A stretch of DNA of 64,000 bases from Capra hircus (lineage: Eukaryota > Chordata > Mammalia > Artiodactyla > Bovidae): positions 78,894,594-78,958,593 of the forward strand of contig NC_030808.1 of the NCBI RefSeq assembly GCF_001704415.2. The letters are read 5' to 3'. The notes under the pieces were generated by a model. The model saw nothing but the letters and a program-made list of their open reading frames with translations. It did not search any database and was not told the DNA's origin. Positions within the stretch are counted from its first letter, which is position 1. Each line of letters starts with the position of its first letter. The translations under genes were made by a program, and so were the position numbers. Below, piece after piece: positions 1 through 10,274 of this stretch.

Positions 1-83
1 TGCCTGAAAAGTTCCATGGACAGAGGAGCCTGGTACAGTCAAGGGGATCACAAAGAGTTGTTCACGACTGAGTGACTGATCAT
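1..83 (+). mobile_element. Bov-A-family SINE, 3' part, cut by window start
   Basis: Reads as the 3' half of a Bov-A monomer: 'gacagaggagcctgg', a degraded 'ccatggggtcgcaaagagt' equivalent and 'cgactgagtgactga'. The 5' part lies outside the window. Non-coding and non-autonomous; the family shares its 3' region with BovB. Confidence 0.8.
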
Positions 84-139
84 GTGCACACTTCACAGTC
101 ACATTACATACTACACAACCGTTTAGCACTGGGGTAGAT

Positions 140-235
140 CATACGATCTATAATCAAAGGTAACTGAGGCTCAGGGATGTTCTGGAACTTGCTTAAGATC
201 ACAGGGCTAATGGGTGGCTCAAACATAGGTCTTGG
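140..235 (-). mobile_element. MIR SINE fragment
   Basis: 'aactgaggctcagggatg...cttgcttaagatcacagggcta' resembles the antisense MIR core ('gaaactgaggc...cttgcccaaggtcacacagcta'). It is strongly diverged, consistent with an ancient mammalian-wide element. Confidence 0.5.
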
Positions 236-1214
236 TTTTCCTACCCCTAAAACCAAGTTGGTGATGGTACTGCTGAAATGATAGCATCTGAAGCCCAGAC
301 CCTCAGACCCCTCTGGGGCCTCCAACCAGATTCTCAGTTGCCTTCCGAAGGCACCGACACGGCAGCTACTGTTCCTAATTAGCGCATTATGAAATAATAA
401 CAGTTTCTCACCTGAGCATACGCCTTGCTCAGGACTTTCACATCAATTATCTCCTGCTCACCAGCAAAAGTGAAGTAAGGAGCAGGACAGGAGCTTTAGC
501 TGGGGATCTGATTCTCACACTACCACTAAAGCATCCCACCAGAGGTTCTTCACCACTGAACTTTTGCCCATGCTCTGGGAGACAAGATTGATCCTGCCGA
601 CCCATCTCTTGGATAGCAATTGGGAGCTAAGTAATAAAAACAACCATAAAACACATTCACCACATAAAAAGTGCTCCGAAGGCTGTGAAATGCTAATGGG
701 TTCTATGAGATGGGTTGTGATGGACAGATTTAAGGCAGAAAGAAAAAAGAGCAGGATCTACCCTGTAAGGGATCTAATACTGGCAGCCTGAAAACCTTTA
801 GGCAAGCAAAAATAAGTAGAACTAGAAAAGGAATGGGACTGCGGACGGTCACAGACAAGGAACCTTGAAGTTATCATGGAATCAGAAGCTCAGTTCTTGC
901 AAACAAGTGACGGGCATAACTGGCAGAAAAAGAAATAAATCCCCAAACCACAAGGACACCGAAACTGAACTCTCTGAATCACTTTGTTTTCTAAGGGCAA
1001 AGAGCAAAGTTCAAGCCCAGTAACAAGGATCTCCAAGTTATATTCCCTCCCAAATTCTCCCAAGCAAAGCCCCTGGGGCTGGGAGTGGGGTGGGGGTGGA
1101 ATGGGGAAGGAATGTGTCCAGCCAGGCTCAGCAAAAAGAGAATCAAAAACACCCTTGAAAGAAAGAAGACAGGAAAGAGAGTAAGGGCCACGCCCAGCTC
1201 CAGCTCAGCTGACA

Positions 1215-1300
1215 AGGGTGTGACTGAGCACTTCCGTGCTTTCCTTGGGGCCTCAGTTTCCTCACTGGCAAAAGGAGGAATAGGGTCCCTCTGACCATCA
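1215..1300 (+). mobile_element. MIR SINE fragment
   Basis: 'ggggcctcagtttcctcactgg' followed by a short run to 'agggtccctctgacc' matches the sense MIR core 'cctcagtttcctcatctg'. Only the core is recognisable. Confidence 0.6.
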
Positions 1301-2204
1301 AGACCCCAGTCCTCACTTCTAAGGCATAAGCTGCGTGCCAGCCTGCCACTTCTGCTGCCTACAAGCTTTGGTGTCCATAACACAGTTGTTTCAGTCAAGG
1401 CTGATAAGCTGGCAAATAATTGGAAGAACAAGAATAGGAACTAAGCTCCCTGATAAGATTCCAACAGCAAACAACTTTTTCCCTCTCTGCTGACCTGATG
1501 CAGGCTCGGCATTTCCCGACCGGGAACATTTCAGCAGCCTCCTAAGCGGTGTCCCCATCTCTGGCCCTGACCTGCTGTGACTCTGCCACCAAGGTTCTCT
1601 GAAACACAGATCTGACAACACCCACCTTTGCCCAAAGAGTAACAAAAGCCCTCCTGATCCCCACCCACTACCACCACCACCACTGCCATCATCTTAAGCT
1701 CATCATCCCAGCTCTTTACCCTCTACTCCTCCCTGGCTGGGGCAGCATCAGCACAGAAGTGAAAAGTCTGCTGGCCCAGGGAAACCCTCGATTATGATCC
1801 CACTGAGGCCCGGTGAAAGTGAGTTCTGAGTGAAAATCTGACGAAGAACCCTGACGATGGTGATTCTGTGAAACAAAATTCATATTTCATGGCAAGAGAA
1901 ATGTAAACATAGAAATTCTTCTCTGCCCTTTGGCCTTCTCTCCCCTCCATGTGCACTATGCTTCTGCACTGTGCCTCAACCAGACCTCCCCCATTGGCAG
2001 GAATACCTGCTCAACCGTAAAGAGCAACATTCTCCTAGCACCAAGGAGACAACTCCTTACAAGATAACATTCCTCCTTGATCTGGTAAGGTTTCACATGA
2101 CCCACCAGGACGATGCTTAGATCTGGATTAACTGTCGATAATACATCATGTGACGTACAGCCCTCTGTCTCAAAAAACTTAGAAAACTGAGCCTTGATTT
2201 CTAA

Positions 2205-2264
2205 TTGGAGAAGGAAATGGCAACCCACTCCAGTATTGTTGCCTGGAGAATTCCGTGGACAGAG
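2205..2264 (+). mobile_element. 60-bp Bov-A fragment insertion with 9-bp TSD
   Basis: The fragment reads 'ggagaaggaaatggcaaccc' through 'ttgcctggagaattccgtgg' and 'acagag', a piece of the Bov-A monomer. It lacks the tRNA-like head and the usual 3' end. Direct repeats 'gatttctaa' lie at 2196-2204 and 2265-2273, exactly bracketing it. It is therefore a discrete very short insertion rather than the remnant of a decayed full SINE. Confidence 0.75.
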
Positions 2265-2501
2265 GATTTCTAACAGGCAAAATAGTTCTCAGAACTTTCT
2301 GAGATGCTCTTTCAAGTTATAATCGTCAAATTTGGCTCAAATAAAATTTTCCAATCCTTTCTTAGATCGACTGATTAATTTTTCATCCACAATTTGCACT
2401 TTTCCTTCTGTGGAAAAAGAAGAAAGTAGTGAAGAGGCTGTAGATCAGGGAAAGGTTCAAAACTCGGCCATTTCACTTAGGGGTTATGTAACCTTACTTA
2501 C

Positions 2502-2746
2502 GGCTTCCCTAGTGGCTCACTGGTAAAGAATCAGCTAATGCAAGAGACGCAGAAAAAGCAAGTTCAATCCAGGGTTGAACTCTCCAGGCTGAACTTCTCC
2601 AGGGTTGGGAAGATCCCCTAGAAAAGGAAACAGCAACTCCCTCCAATATTCTTGCCTGGGAAACCCTACGGACAGAGGAGCCTGGTGGTCTACTGTCCAT
2701 GGGGTCGCAAGAGTCAGACACGACTTAGCAACTAAACAACAACAAA
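2502..2746 (+). mobile_element. Bov-tA SINE, near full length
   Basis: Starts with a tRNA-like head ('ggcttccctagtggctcac', 'tggtaaagaat'), then a Bov-A body ('cttgcctggg', 'gacagaggagcctggtgg', 'ccatggggtcgcaagagtc') and an 'actaaacaacaacaaa' tail. An imperfect internal duplication around 2566-2610 ('ccagggttg...ccagggttg') sits at the head-body junction and lengthens this copy. Confidence 0.92.
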
Positions 2747-3365
2747 TCTTATTTGACCACACTCACTTACTCATCTGCAAAATGAGATTGATAATCATCA
2801 AACCTACTTTGATGAATCGGTATGAGAATTATGTAAGTATACAGTAAGTAGGCAAAAATTTTATATATTATTATTAAGACAGATCAAAAATCACGTGTTT
2901 TCTAGCCTCAGTTCTGTGGTTTACCAGTTTCCAAGCATGAACCCCATTAACCCATGGCCGGCCACCTACCCTATTTGTAGAAAGTCAGGAGAGGTGAAGT
3001 CCTCATCAATTTATCAGTGTCCTTTCCCATTTCTGTGACTTGCCTTAAGAAGCCACCGCCGTTTTCTTCCACACATCTAAGCCCTCTACAACAGACTCCC
3101 ACATCACACTTCCGTTTCTTCGTCCCTTTTCCACCTCTGCGTCACGCACGCCTTTAAGACCGTGAATGTCCACCCAGATAAGAGCTTTGTGCATGCACCA
3201 CAACTCTGCCTACCTTTTCCTCACCTCTCCCAACTCACTTCTTCCATCTGGGTGCAGCCTTCCAATGCTGGATTCCAAGAAAAGTCCCCACCCATCAATG
3301 CACAAGCTGAGCTAGGAGTCCTGAATACTGCCGCGGGTCAAAGCCTCAGCTCCACTCAGCGGTAG
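2747..3365. other. No feature recognised
   Basis: AT-rich DNA followed by a pyrimidine-rich stretch (about 3040-3250). I can support no gene or named repeat here. Confidence 0.5.
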
Positions 3366-3579
3366 TAGTAAAAGCCACTCAGTCGTGTCCAGCTCTCTAT
3401 GATCCCATGATCCCATGGGCTGTAGCCTGCCAGGCTTCTCTGTCCACAGAATTTCCCAAGTAAGAATACTGGAATGGTGTGCCATTCCCCTCTCCAGGGG
3501 ATCTTCCTGACCCAAGGATCGAACCTGGGTCTCCTGCATTACAGGTAGATTCTTTACCATCTGAGCCACCAGGAAGCCC
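3366..3579 (-). mobile_element. Bov-tA SINE, minus strand
   Basis: Antisense Bov-tA from 'cactcagtcgtgtccagctc' to 'tttaccatctgagccaccag' + 'gaagccc'. The head is at the right, so the element reads on the minus strand. A local duplication 'atgatcccatgatcccatgg' lies inside it at about 3400. Confidence 0.92.
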
Positions 3580-3897
3580 ACCAGCTCCATTCAACCAGTT
3601 ACTAAATGTGTTACTCTTCTTCCTGTGGTTACCATCCCAATACCTAATCCCACAGATGCTTCCAGAGCCCTTAACGGGCCTTGTTTTCATGAGAATGTCT
3701 AGAGAACCCCATAATGGCCCCTACAACCCACAAGATAAATTTACATCTGCTTACCAAAAAAATGAAAGTCCTCCCATTTCTCCATTTCCCACCACTCCGT
3801 TCCTGCTGGCCATTCATACTTAGGCCTTCTTTCCTACATCTGTTAGCATACACCTAACAGGTTCATCTCTATCTGTCTTTTTTCCACTTAGGCAACT

Positions 3898-3949
3898 CCT
3901 GCTGCTGCTGTGGCTAGTCGTGTCCAACTCTGTGCGACCCCATAGACCC
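3898..3949 (-). mobile_element. Bov-A2 fragment
   Basis: 'cctgctgctgctgtggctag' + 'tcgtgtccaactctgtgcgac' matches the start of an antisense Bov-A2 dimer, then identity stops near 'catagaccct'. Confidence 0.7.
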
Positions 3950-4039
3950 TAAAGGCTCTCTTTAGGTACCACTCCTTCTGGTAGCTTCCCTGAGGTTGAA
4001 CTACTTCAGTGCAACCAAAACATACCCCTAGTACAGTAC

Positions 4040-4069
4040 CACACACTCACTCACACACGCACACACACA
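4040..4069. repeat. Short (CA)n microsatellite
   Basis: Interrupted CA run: 'cacacactcactcacacacg' + 'cacacacaca'. The interruptions suggest an old, stabilised tract. Confidence 0.85.
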
Positions 4070-4074
4070 GGTGC

Positions 4075-4165
4075 TCCCCCAGAACAGGGACCGACCATGT
4101 CCTCCTAATCTTTGTATTCATAGGGCCAGCCAGTTCCTGCTTCACAGCAGGTAGGCTCCAGAACC
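4075..4165 (+). mobile_element. L2 LINE 3'-end fragment
   Basis: 'agaacagggaccgaccatgtc...tctttgtattcatagggcc...gcaggtagg' follows the L2 3' pattern (gcagggac...tgtcttattcatctttgtat...cacatagtagg). Diverged. Confidence 0.5.
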
Positions 4166-4444
4166 CATGTGCCTCACCCATTGCTCCTCTCCTTTCAGTG
4201 TAAAAATAGCAGCGCGCTCCATCCTCTGTTTTTATTATGTTACCTGGCATCTTCTATCCCCCTGCCCATTTTCTATTTAATGCATTAAATCTCTGGGCTA
4301 ACAGAGCCTCCCAGTCATTGTGAGTTACATTCTGCCCTTGGTCAAAACCCCCCAAAATAGTTCTGAAATTAAATTCAATCTGACTCTTCCTATTCCCAAT
4401 TAACCCATGCTAGTTCCACTGCAGGGTAGTCACATGTTAACACC

Positions 4445-4635
4445 CAGAGTCAAAGTTCTGGGCTGTTATTTTGAGTTCATTTCTAATTAACTGGATGACC
4501 TCAGACAAGAGAAAAAATTGAGATAACAGGGTCACCAGGCCCACTTCTCAGGGGATTTTTGAGATTCAAATGGAATATTTGACGGGAAACTTTTATAAAG
4601 TGCACAGCACTGTACATTCATAAAGGATATGATTA
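4445..4635 (+). mobile_element. MIR SINE
   Basis: Order of matches is as in sense MIR: 'ctggatgacctcagacaaga' (= gtgaccttgggcaag), a degraded core, then 'ttctcaggggatttttgagattcaaatgg' and 'ttataaagtgcacagcactg'. Confidence 0.65.
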
Positions 4636-4639
4636 ACAA

Positions 4640-6035
4640 ATTTTATCAGCTCTAAGCTGTCAATGGTAAAATACACCGTTATCAACTTAGGACGATGATC
4701 TGCTCAACTATGATACATCTGTGATTATAAGACAACCCAATGTCACTGATATAAAATGTGAAAAAGTATATTTTTTCTGATGAAATACAAGGTATCTGTC
4801 TCAATAAAATAAAGAATCTGCCATAAAATTTTCACATTTGCCAATGGCATGTAGTAAGCAGTAATATATGTGGAGTAAATGAGCAAACACTCACTGATAA
4901 TTCTTAGGCCAGATTATTGCCTCTCTCACTGGAATGGGCGGCAGAGGATTACCCAGTGCCAGTTCCTCCCTTCTAGCACATGTCCCAGCCTGCTCAAAAC
5001 CCTCAAATGATGACTTCAAGTCATATCCATGCCTGGCACTTTTAAGGACCTTCATAATGAAGCCTCCTCTCCCATCAACCACTGTCTGGAACTGACTGTT
5101 CACTGGAATATGTCCTGCCAAGAAGGGTCCTACTCTGTCAGTCCCAATCATAGTAACCAGCTCAATAGCAGTTTCTCCTCCTGCCAATCCTCGAAGCCAG
5201 GTCCAGGCCCACCCACTGTGTAGGAGCACGACACTGCGTGGCTGCCTGACCCAAGGGCACCCTCACTGTCCAGACAGCTAACCCCAATTACATATTTCTT
5301 ACCTAGAATCTATACTCCAGATTCTAAAGCCTGGGTGCTGAGGTTGGAAGTCTGCCTTGCAACCTTTTGACTGACCCTGGTGCAGACAAAGACCCTAAAG
5401 GAAGAAGGCTGGTCATGGGATACAAAGAACCCTACTGAGAGTTCTGGCCTCCCACCAGCTACCAAACTTTACTGTAGACTTTAGTACTGGCACTCACCTT
5501 CTCTGAGCCTTTATTTATATTTCCCTATCTGTAAGAGCAAGGGGTGGTGAGGAAGGAGGGGAGGGGAGTTGGAGGGAAGAGGGTGTTAGCTGCTTTTTCC
5601 CTTTCCACTTAAAGGCTTTCTTAAAATGCTCTTGTGTTCAAAGAGGTAGGCCATTAAGTCACTAAACACCTTAGTGAAAATGAGGTTTATTGGGAAGCAA
5701 GGAATTTAGAAAGGGGGGTAGGAGACAGAAAGATAGAGGGGATTGGATACAAAGTTAAATGAGTCTGGTACTAGAAAAGAAGTTCAAAGGTGAAGCTAAA
5801 TTTTTGCATTTTGTGTTCATGGTGAGCAGGCAGTGGATCACTGAGAAGGGAAAGGAAGCCAGAAACATCCTTCAGCTCCACCAGCACCCCAAAATCCCAA
5901 AGACACCCTTCTGTCCAAGTGCACTCAAGCACAGTTCCACTGATTATCCCATTTTATGTGCCCACGCTGCCCCACGCCGTGCCCCCAGCACAGTAACAGT
6001 TACAGCTTCATCTCCACTCTCCACACTTGAGTCTT
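4640..6035. other. No gene recognised
   Basis: Decayed non-coding DNA. The longest frames overlap each other on opposite strands around 4890-5230 and show no domain. A GA-rich low-complexity patch lies at 5540-5585. Confidence 0.5.
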
Positions 6036-6039
6036 CTCT

Positions 6040-6340
6040 GCCTCTGCAGTTCCCTCCGGCTCATGCCCTCATTCCTTGTCCCTAGTTACTAACTTCAGAA
6101 AAACCCTTCATCCTTCAAAAGCCTCCTATCCCTCATGAAGGACCAGACCAAACTCCTGTCTCCAAGCCCCGCCCCGCGCCTTTTCCCCTGGACTTAGCAC
6201 CTTCTGTCTGGGGTCAGGTTTGGTTCTTTGGTTGACTGAACGCTTCCTGAGGGCAGAGTCTAGGCCCTAAACGCCTCTGGATCCAATAACCCAGCACAGG
6301 GCGGCACACAGCGAGTGCTGGAGAACTGCTTGGAGAAAAG
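6040..6340 (+). mobile_element. L2 LINE 3'-end fragment
   Basis: Sense L2 3' features in order: 'cccttcatccttcaaaagcc', 'gactgaacgcttcctgaggg' (= gactgtgagctccttgaggg), 'ctctggatccaataacccag' and 'cagcgagtgctggagaac'. It is immediately upstream of a MIR and the CpG island. Confidence 0.65.
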
Positions 6341-6344
6341 GAAC

Positions 6345-6465
6345 CAGGAGTCGGGAGCCATTTATTTTAGTTACGGCTCTGCCTCTAGTGAGCGACTTTG
6401 GGGAGACTCAGCTCTCTAGGCCTCAGTTGCCCCAGCTGGGAAATGGGGGAGCTTGATGCCTGGGT
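6345..6465 (+). mobile_element. MIR SINE abutting the CpG island
   Basis: 'ggctctgcctctagtgagcg', 'actttggggagactcagctc', 'taggcctcagttgccccag' and 'ctgggaaatgggggagctt' match sense MIR through its core. It marks the low-GC edge of the island. Confidence 0.75.
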
Positions 6466-6860
6466 TCCTAGGCCAATTCCCCAGTGACAACTGTGATTCC
6501 GCGAAAGCGCAGAGCTGCTGGGTGTGGCCCCGCCCCCTGGGAGTCCTGAAAAGCCCGGGCAGGGGGCGCGCAGGGAAGGCCTCCAAGCCCGCCCAGCCCC
6601 CGGTCGAGGCTTCCCAAAAAACTCGGGGTCCCCCTCCCCCACGCGTGCACCCCGTGCTCGCGCCGCGGCCAGCACTTCCGCACCGCGGGCCCTGCGGCCC
6701 GGGCCGGACGCGCGCTGGGTGCCCTGCGCCCGGCTCTCCTGCCACCCCGGAGGCGCTCTTGCCGGGGAGGGCTGGGGGTTCCCGAGGCGCCCGCGGGCGG
6801 AGGGTGAGGGGAAGGAAGGAGGATTTGCAACAATACCTCGGGGAGGAGGCGGCCGGGGCA

Positions 6861-6880
6861 GCGGCGGCGGCGGCGGCGGC
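6861..6880. repeat. (GCG)n trinucleotide run in CpG island
   Basis: Uninterrupted 'gcggcggcggcggcggcggc', flanked by further GGC/GGA triplets to about 6910. It lies on the intron side of the proposed minus-strand donor. Such runs in 5' regions are length-variable. Confidence 0.85.
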
Positions 6881-7002
6881 TGGAGGCGGAGGCAGCAGCG
6901 AAGGAGGAGGTGCCGGGCACTCCCCCTCCCATTGTCCCCAGCCCCGGCCAGGCCCGGCCCCGCGCCCCGCACCGCGCCCCGCGCCCCGGGCCGCGCAGCC
7001 AG

Positions 7003-7014
7003 CCCTTACCTTGC
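7003..7014 (-). promoter_or_regulatory. Candidate 5' splice donor of a minus-strand first exon
   Basis: On the minus strand the sequence reads CTGCAAG|GTAAGGG, a near-consensus mammalian donor; the exon would end at 7010 and the intron would begin at 7009, going left. The exon would lie in about 7011-7200 and be non-coding or nearly so. Two weaker donor-like sites exist: minus CCCGAG|GTATTG near 6838, and plus ATGTAAG|GTATGG near 7267. The choice rests on motif strength only. Confidence 0.5.
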
Positions 7015-7213
7015 AGCGACCGGCTCTCCCCCGCTCGCTAAAGCTACTTATCCCGGGAAAGCTCGCGCGGGGCCCGGGAGCGAACCCACAGACAAAAAGT
7101 GAAACTTCGGCAAGGCTGGAGCGGCTGCTGGTTGGTGCCTTTCCCCCTCCTTCCTCCCACCGTCCCCACCCCCTCCCCTCGGTCTCCCGTGCGGTGCCCT
7201 GAGAGCTGGAGGC

Positions 7214-7221
7214 TGACGTCA
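7214..7221. promoter_or_regulatory. Palindromic cAMP-response element (CRE)
   Basis: Exact 'tgacgtca' octamer, the CREB/ATF full site, inside the CpG island and about 200 bp upstream of the proposed minus-strand donor. Function depends on CpG methylation state, which sequence cannot show. Confidence 0.65.
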
Positions 7222-7377
7222 GGGGCCTGAATTCCTGACTTTGCCTGCACGCATTTGTCCATGTAAGGTATGGGAAGGCGGGTGCCCGCGGGGCCGCGGC
7301 GCTCGCCGCCGGGGGAGGGGGCGCCCACCTCGGGGCCCGTGGCCCGGCCCCAAGGTGGGTGCATCGAGGGCGGTGGA

Positions 7378-7512
7378 TTTCCTGGGAGGAAGAGAAGACG
7401 CGGGGAACGCGGGGAGCTTGCAGTGGAGGAAGGGAAAGAGGGAGGTGTGGGGCCTTTGCCTGCCCTGGAGGAAGAGGAAGGAGACGTGGAAGGAGGAAGC
7501 GGCCGGGGCGAG
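7378..7512 (+). other. Purine-rich (GA) tract in CpG island
   Basis: The plus strand is mostly G and A here ('gggaggaagagaagacg', 'ggaggaagggaaagaggg', 'ggaggaagaggaaggag', 'ggaaggaggaagc'). It faces a C/T-rich tract at 7138-7190 ('ccccctccttcctcccaccg'). Opposite strand asymmetries on either side of the CRE would fit a nucleosome-depleted promoter core. That is inference. Confidence 0.55.
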
Positions 7513-7729
7513 GGACTACTGAAAAAAATGAGGGAACCTGCGTCCACTGGTAGGGCGCCAGACTAGGGAGTTGAGTCTGGGTAGACGAGCTCTGCGGCGG
7601 AATCCCCCTGCGAGATCTCGCTCGTGAGCCCCGCCCCGGATTCCCAGCAAGGTTCAAACGTACTGGATGTCGGAACTGGCCCCGACCAACTTCCAGCCCG
7701 TCCACTTCACACGGGAAATCTGAAGCTCT

Positions 7730-9785
7730 CGGAAGAGAAACGACTCGTGCAAGGTCATGCCCGCCACAGATCCCGGTGCGGGAGCCGGATGCTCAGTCTC
7801 CCAGCTATGTTCCTGTCTGCAGGCAGGGGCCCGACTCCCTCCTTCCCGCGGACCAGTCAGCGGGCTGGATGTCAGAGGGCAACGCGGACCACCCTGGGAA
7901 GAGATTCGGAGCTTCCCCGGGCCCCGTACGCGGTCAGTTCCTGGAAGGTTCTGATTGCCAGTGAGCCCTGCATAGCCATGCTGATTAGTTGCTTCAAGGC
8001 AACTCCCTCCATCCAGTGCTCAAATAAACGAACCCCTGGAATTTACTTCACAGCCCTATCCAGAAACCCAAACTTTGTGCTTATAACTTCAAAAAAAATT
8101 ACGAACTGGGTGAATTAGTTTGAATAAAGGCAAGACCGTTCTTGGAAGGTTTGTGTAGGACTTTTTGCTCCGATATTTGTAAATGTGAGCACCATGTGAG
8201 GGGCCTATAATGTGCATTAGGCATTGCCTGGAAGGCACGCCAGGGCTGGAGACTCGTTTCCTTGTACTTCTGTCCTGCTTCCTGAGGTCTAAACTAATCA
8301 TTCCTCACCCCCGCACATTATAGAAGCACATTCTCCCAGGTTTATAAGGTCTTCATAAAACAAAATGTAGTCCATCGTTGATATTTGACGTAAAAAAGTC
8401 AGGCAAAATAACTTACCCAACACAAAAACAGCAAGCAACTTGAACCCACCTCTGGTGTCTAGGTCACCTGACTGATCCCATGATTTTTCCACCCAGGGAG
8501 GAGGCCCTGATCTCCTGATTCATATTAATAAACGTTGAGAGTACACCATGAGTTACTAATTCATGAAATCTCCAAAACTTGGTTCTTTTGGGATTTGGTG
8601 TGACTTCTCTTTTTTTCAAACCAAGAATTAAACAAATGCAGAAACACATATTTTTGCACTTAACCATTTATCAAGCATATTCTTTGTGCAAAGTCTTTGA
8701 CTTCACACATTTCTGCTTCCAAAGTAATCTCTCTTGCTCTCAGTTTCTCATCTATTCATACAAAAATATGAAAATAGAGAAGTTCAGTAATGAAATATTT
8801 TTTCTCTTTGCAACTGGTATAGTTTGAAATAGGAAATGTGAGCTCCTATAGACATTTTGTTCTGGGGCTTAAAAAGATTATTCTCTTACACCACAATTCA
8901 CTTATTCTATCCTCAACATTTCAACAAACCCACATTCTAAGTGGTACTGTTTAATATGAAAAATTCCTGGTATCACACAAAATAAGAATGGATTCACCCA
9001 TTCCCCATCGGATATAACGGGACTTGACCAGCATTTCTTTTTTTTTTCCTTCCCCAGTAACCCACTTATAAAGAATAATAGGGTTCTAATGAGGATTAAT
9101 AAGATTTAATAAGGTATAATTAGAGCCATTCATTTCCTTCATCATACACATTGTAAGAGTACTGTGTTAGATCCAGAAATGCTCCTAATTATGTTGAAAC
9201 TGTTGTGTGAGTGTGTTGGGGAAGATCACTGTGTCACCCCTCCTGAAATATTTATGAAATGCTCAGGTGGGCCTGGTGTTAGCACAAGTATTATATAAAG
9301 TTAATCACAAAAGATAATTTCTACTCAGGAGGCACTCACCAGGAGTGTAAGAGGCAAAGTCATAAATTGGATGCTTGGAGAACTGCGTGCAATCTTGTCA
9401 TCAGTGCAAACTCAAATCAAAAGCCTCGTTTTCGTGTGCTGATCTGATTTCTTTTGTATTCACACTTCTCTCAACAGCCCTATTAAAACCTGCTGCGTGC
9501 GGGGACTTGGAAAAGAAGGGAAGGCTATGTAAAGCTACAGGCACAATTCTAGAGAAATACAGGTTTACGAATTCAGAGACTAGAAAAGCACAGAATTTCA
9601 GATGGGGTGGAGGATAGGTGACCAGAGGATTGCACACTGGTGGCCTGAAGCCCTACAGATGCAGTCTCGTAGGCCCAGCAATGGCACGAAAGACTTTGAA
9701 CAAGGCTAGGCTGTGGTGCCCCCATTTCCTTGCATCCAGGACCATCCCTTTCCCAGAGGCCACTGTGTAGCTCATGCCAGTCCTT
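7730..9785. other. No gene recognised downstream of CpG island
   Basis: CpG content falls off by about 7935, then the DNA is AT-rich and decayed. One MIR fragment lies at 8395-8500. I cannot support any exon with paired splice sites. Confidence 0.5.
8395..8500 (-). mobile_element. MIR SINE
   Basis: 'aaaataacttacccaacac', 'cagcaagcaacttgaaccca' and 'cctctggtgtctaggtcacc' follow the antisense MIR order (cttgcccaaggtcac...gattcgaacccagg...). Confidence 0.6.
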
Positions 9786-9789
9786 TCTC

Positions 9790-9990
9790 TGACCTTACAC
9801 ATGCCTGACAAGATTCTAAGGATTTTTCATCCATATTTAACTTAACCCTCACAGAACCCTTTTGAGCTTGGCAGCGGTATTTTCTCTAGCCCAAGAAAGT
9901 AAAGGTAGCCTGCTCTTAACACAGAGCAAGTACATGGTAAGCTGTAATGCCCCTCTGAGCCCAGGCAGCCTGACTCTGCTCACCCACTGC
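9790..9990 (-). mobile_element. MIR SINE, diverged
   Basis: 'taacttaaccctcacagaac' (= catttaatcctcacaacaac), then 'gcggtattttctctagccca' and 'tgagcccaggcagcctgact' in antisense MIR order. Confidence 0.6.
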
Positions 9991-10196
9991 TGAGTGACCA
10001 TCTGGTCTCAGTTTGAACATTCTGTTAAGTAGGTAGAATAGGGAAATGGAATTCAAAGTGGCAGTGGCTAAAAAACAAGGAAGCTCTGAGGACCAGAGTG
10101 AAGACTTCAGGTAGAAGAAACAGCACTCCTGACTAAGCCCAATTTGCATAGGGCAGGCCCAGGTGGAGGCAAAAACATACAAAAGGAGGAGCCAAC

Positions 10197-10269
10197 TCTC
10201 TCTCTCTTTCTCTCCCGCATGCGTGCGCTGTCTCTCTCTCTCTCCCTTTCTCTCTCTCTTTCCCTCCCC
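10197..10269. repeat. (TC)n polypyrimidine microsatellite
   Basis: Two blocks of TC dinucleotides interrupted by 'cccgcatgcgtgcgctg'. The block structure makes this a purine/pyrimidine strand-asymmetric tract. Confidence 0.9.
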
Positions 10270-10274
10270 CATGC

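Larger units (their letters stand above)
85..2195. other. No gene recognised; old repeat fragments only
   Basis: Reading frames here are short and overlap on both strands, with no domain, splice-site pair or codon pattern I can support. Weak MIR-like pieces occur at 140-235 and 1215-1300. The rest looks like ordinary decayed intergenic or intronic DNA. Confidence 0.6.
6495..7725. promoter_or_regulatory. CpG island, probable promoter of an unidentified gene
   Basis: This is the only long stretch rich in undepleted CpG in the window: repeated 'gcgcgc', 'ccgcggcc', 'ggcggccgggg' and 'cgccgccgggg'. A milder shore extends to about 7935. GC-box-like motifs ('ggccccgccccc' near 6527; 'gagccccgccccgg' near 7626), a full palindromic CRE at 7214-7221 and a strong minus-strand splice donor after 7010 fall inside it. 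No TATA box is convincing, as is usual for CpG-island promoters. The long frames on both strands reflect low stop-codon density at high GC, not coding. Inference: a housekeeping- or development-type promoter with a minus-strand first exon, possibly bidirectional. I do not recognise the gene. Confidence 0.85.

Noticed and set aside
6416..7705. A 429-codon open frame on the minus strand, with 249- and 192-codon frames on the plus strand, in the GC-rich island.
   Set aside because: High GC makes stops rare on every frame. Several frames overlap on both strands, composition is dominated by P, R, A and G, and no domain is present. The splice-donor evidence also cuts through them.
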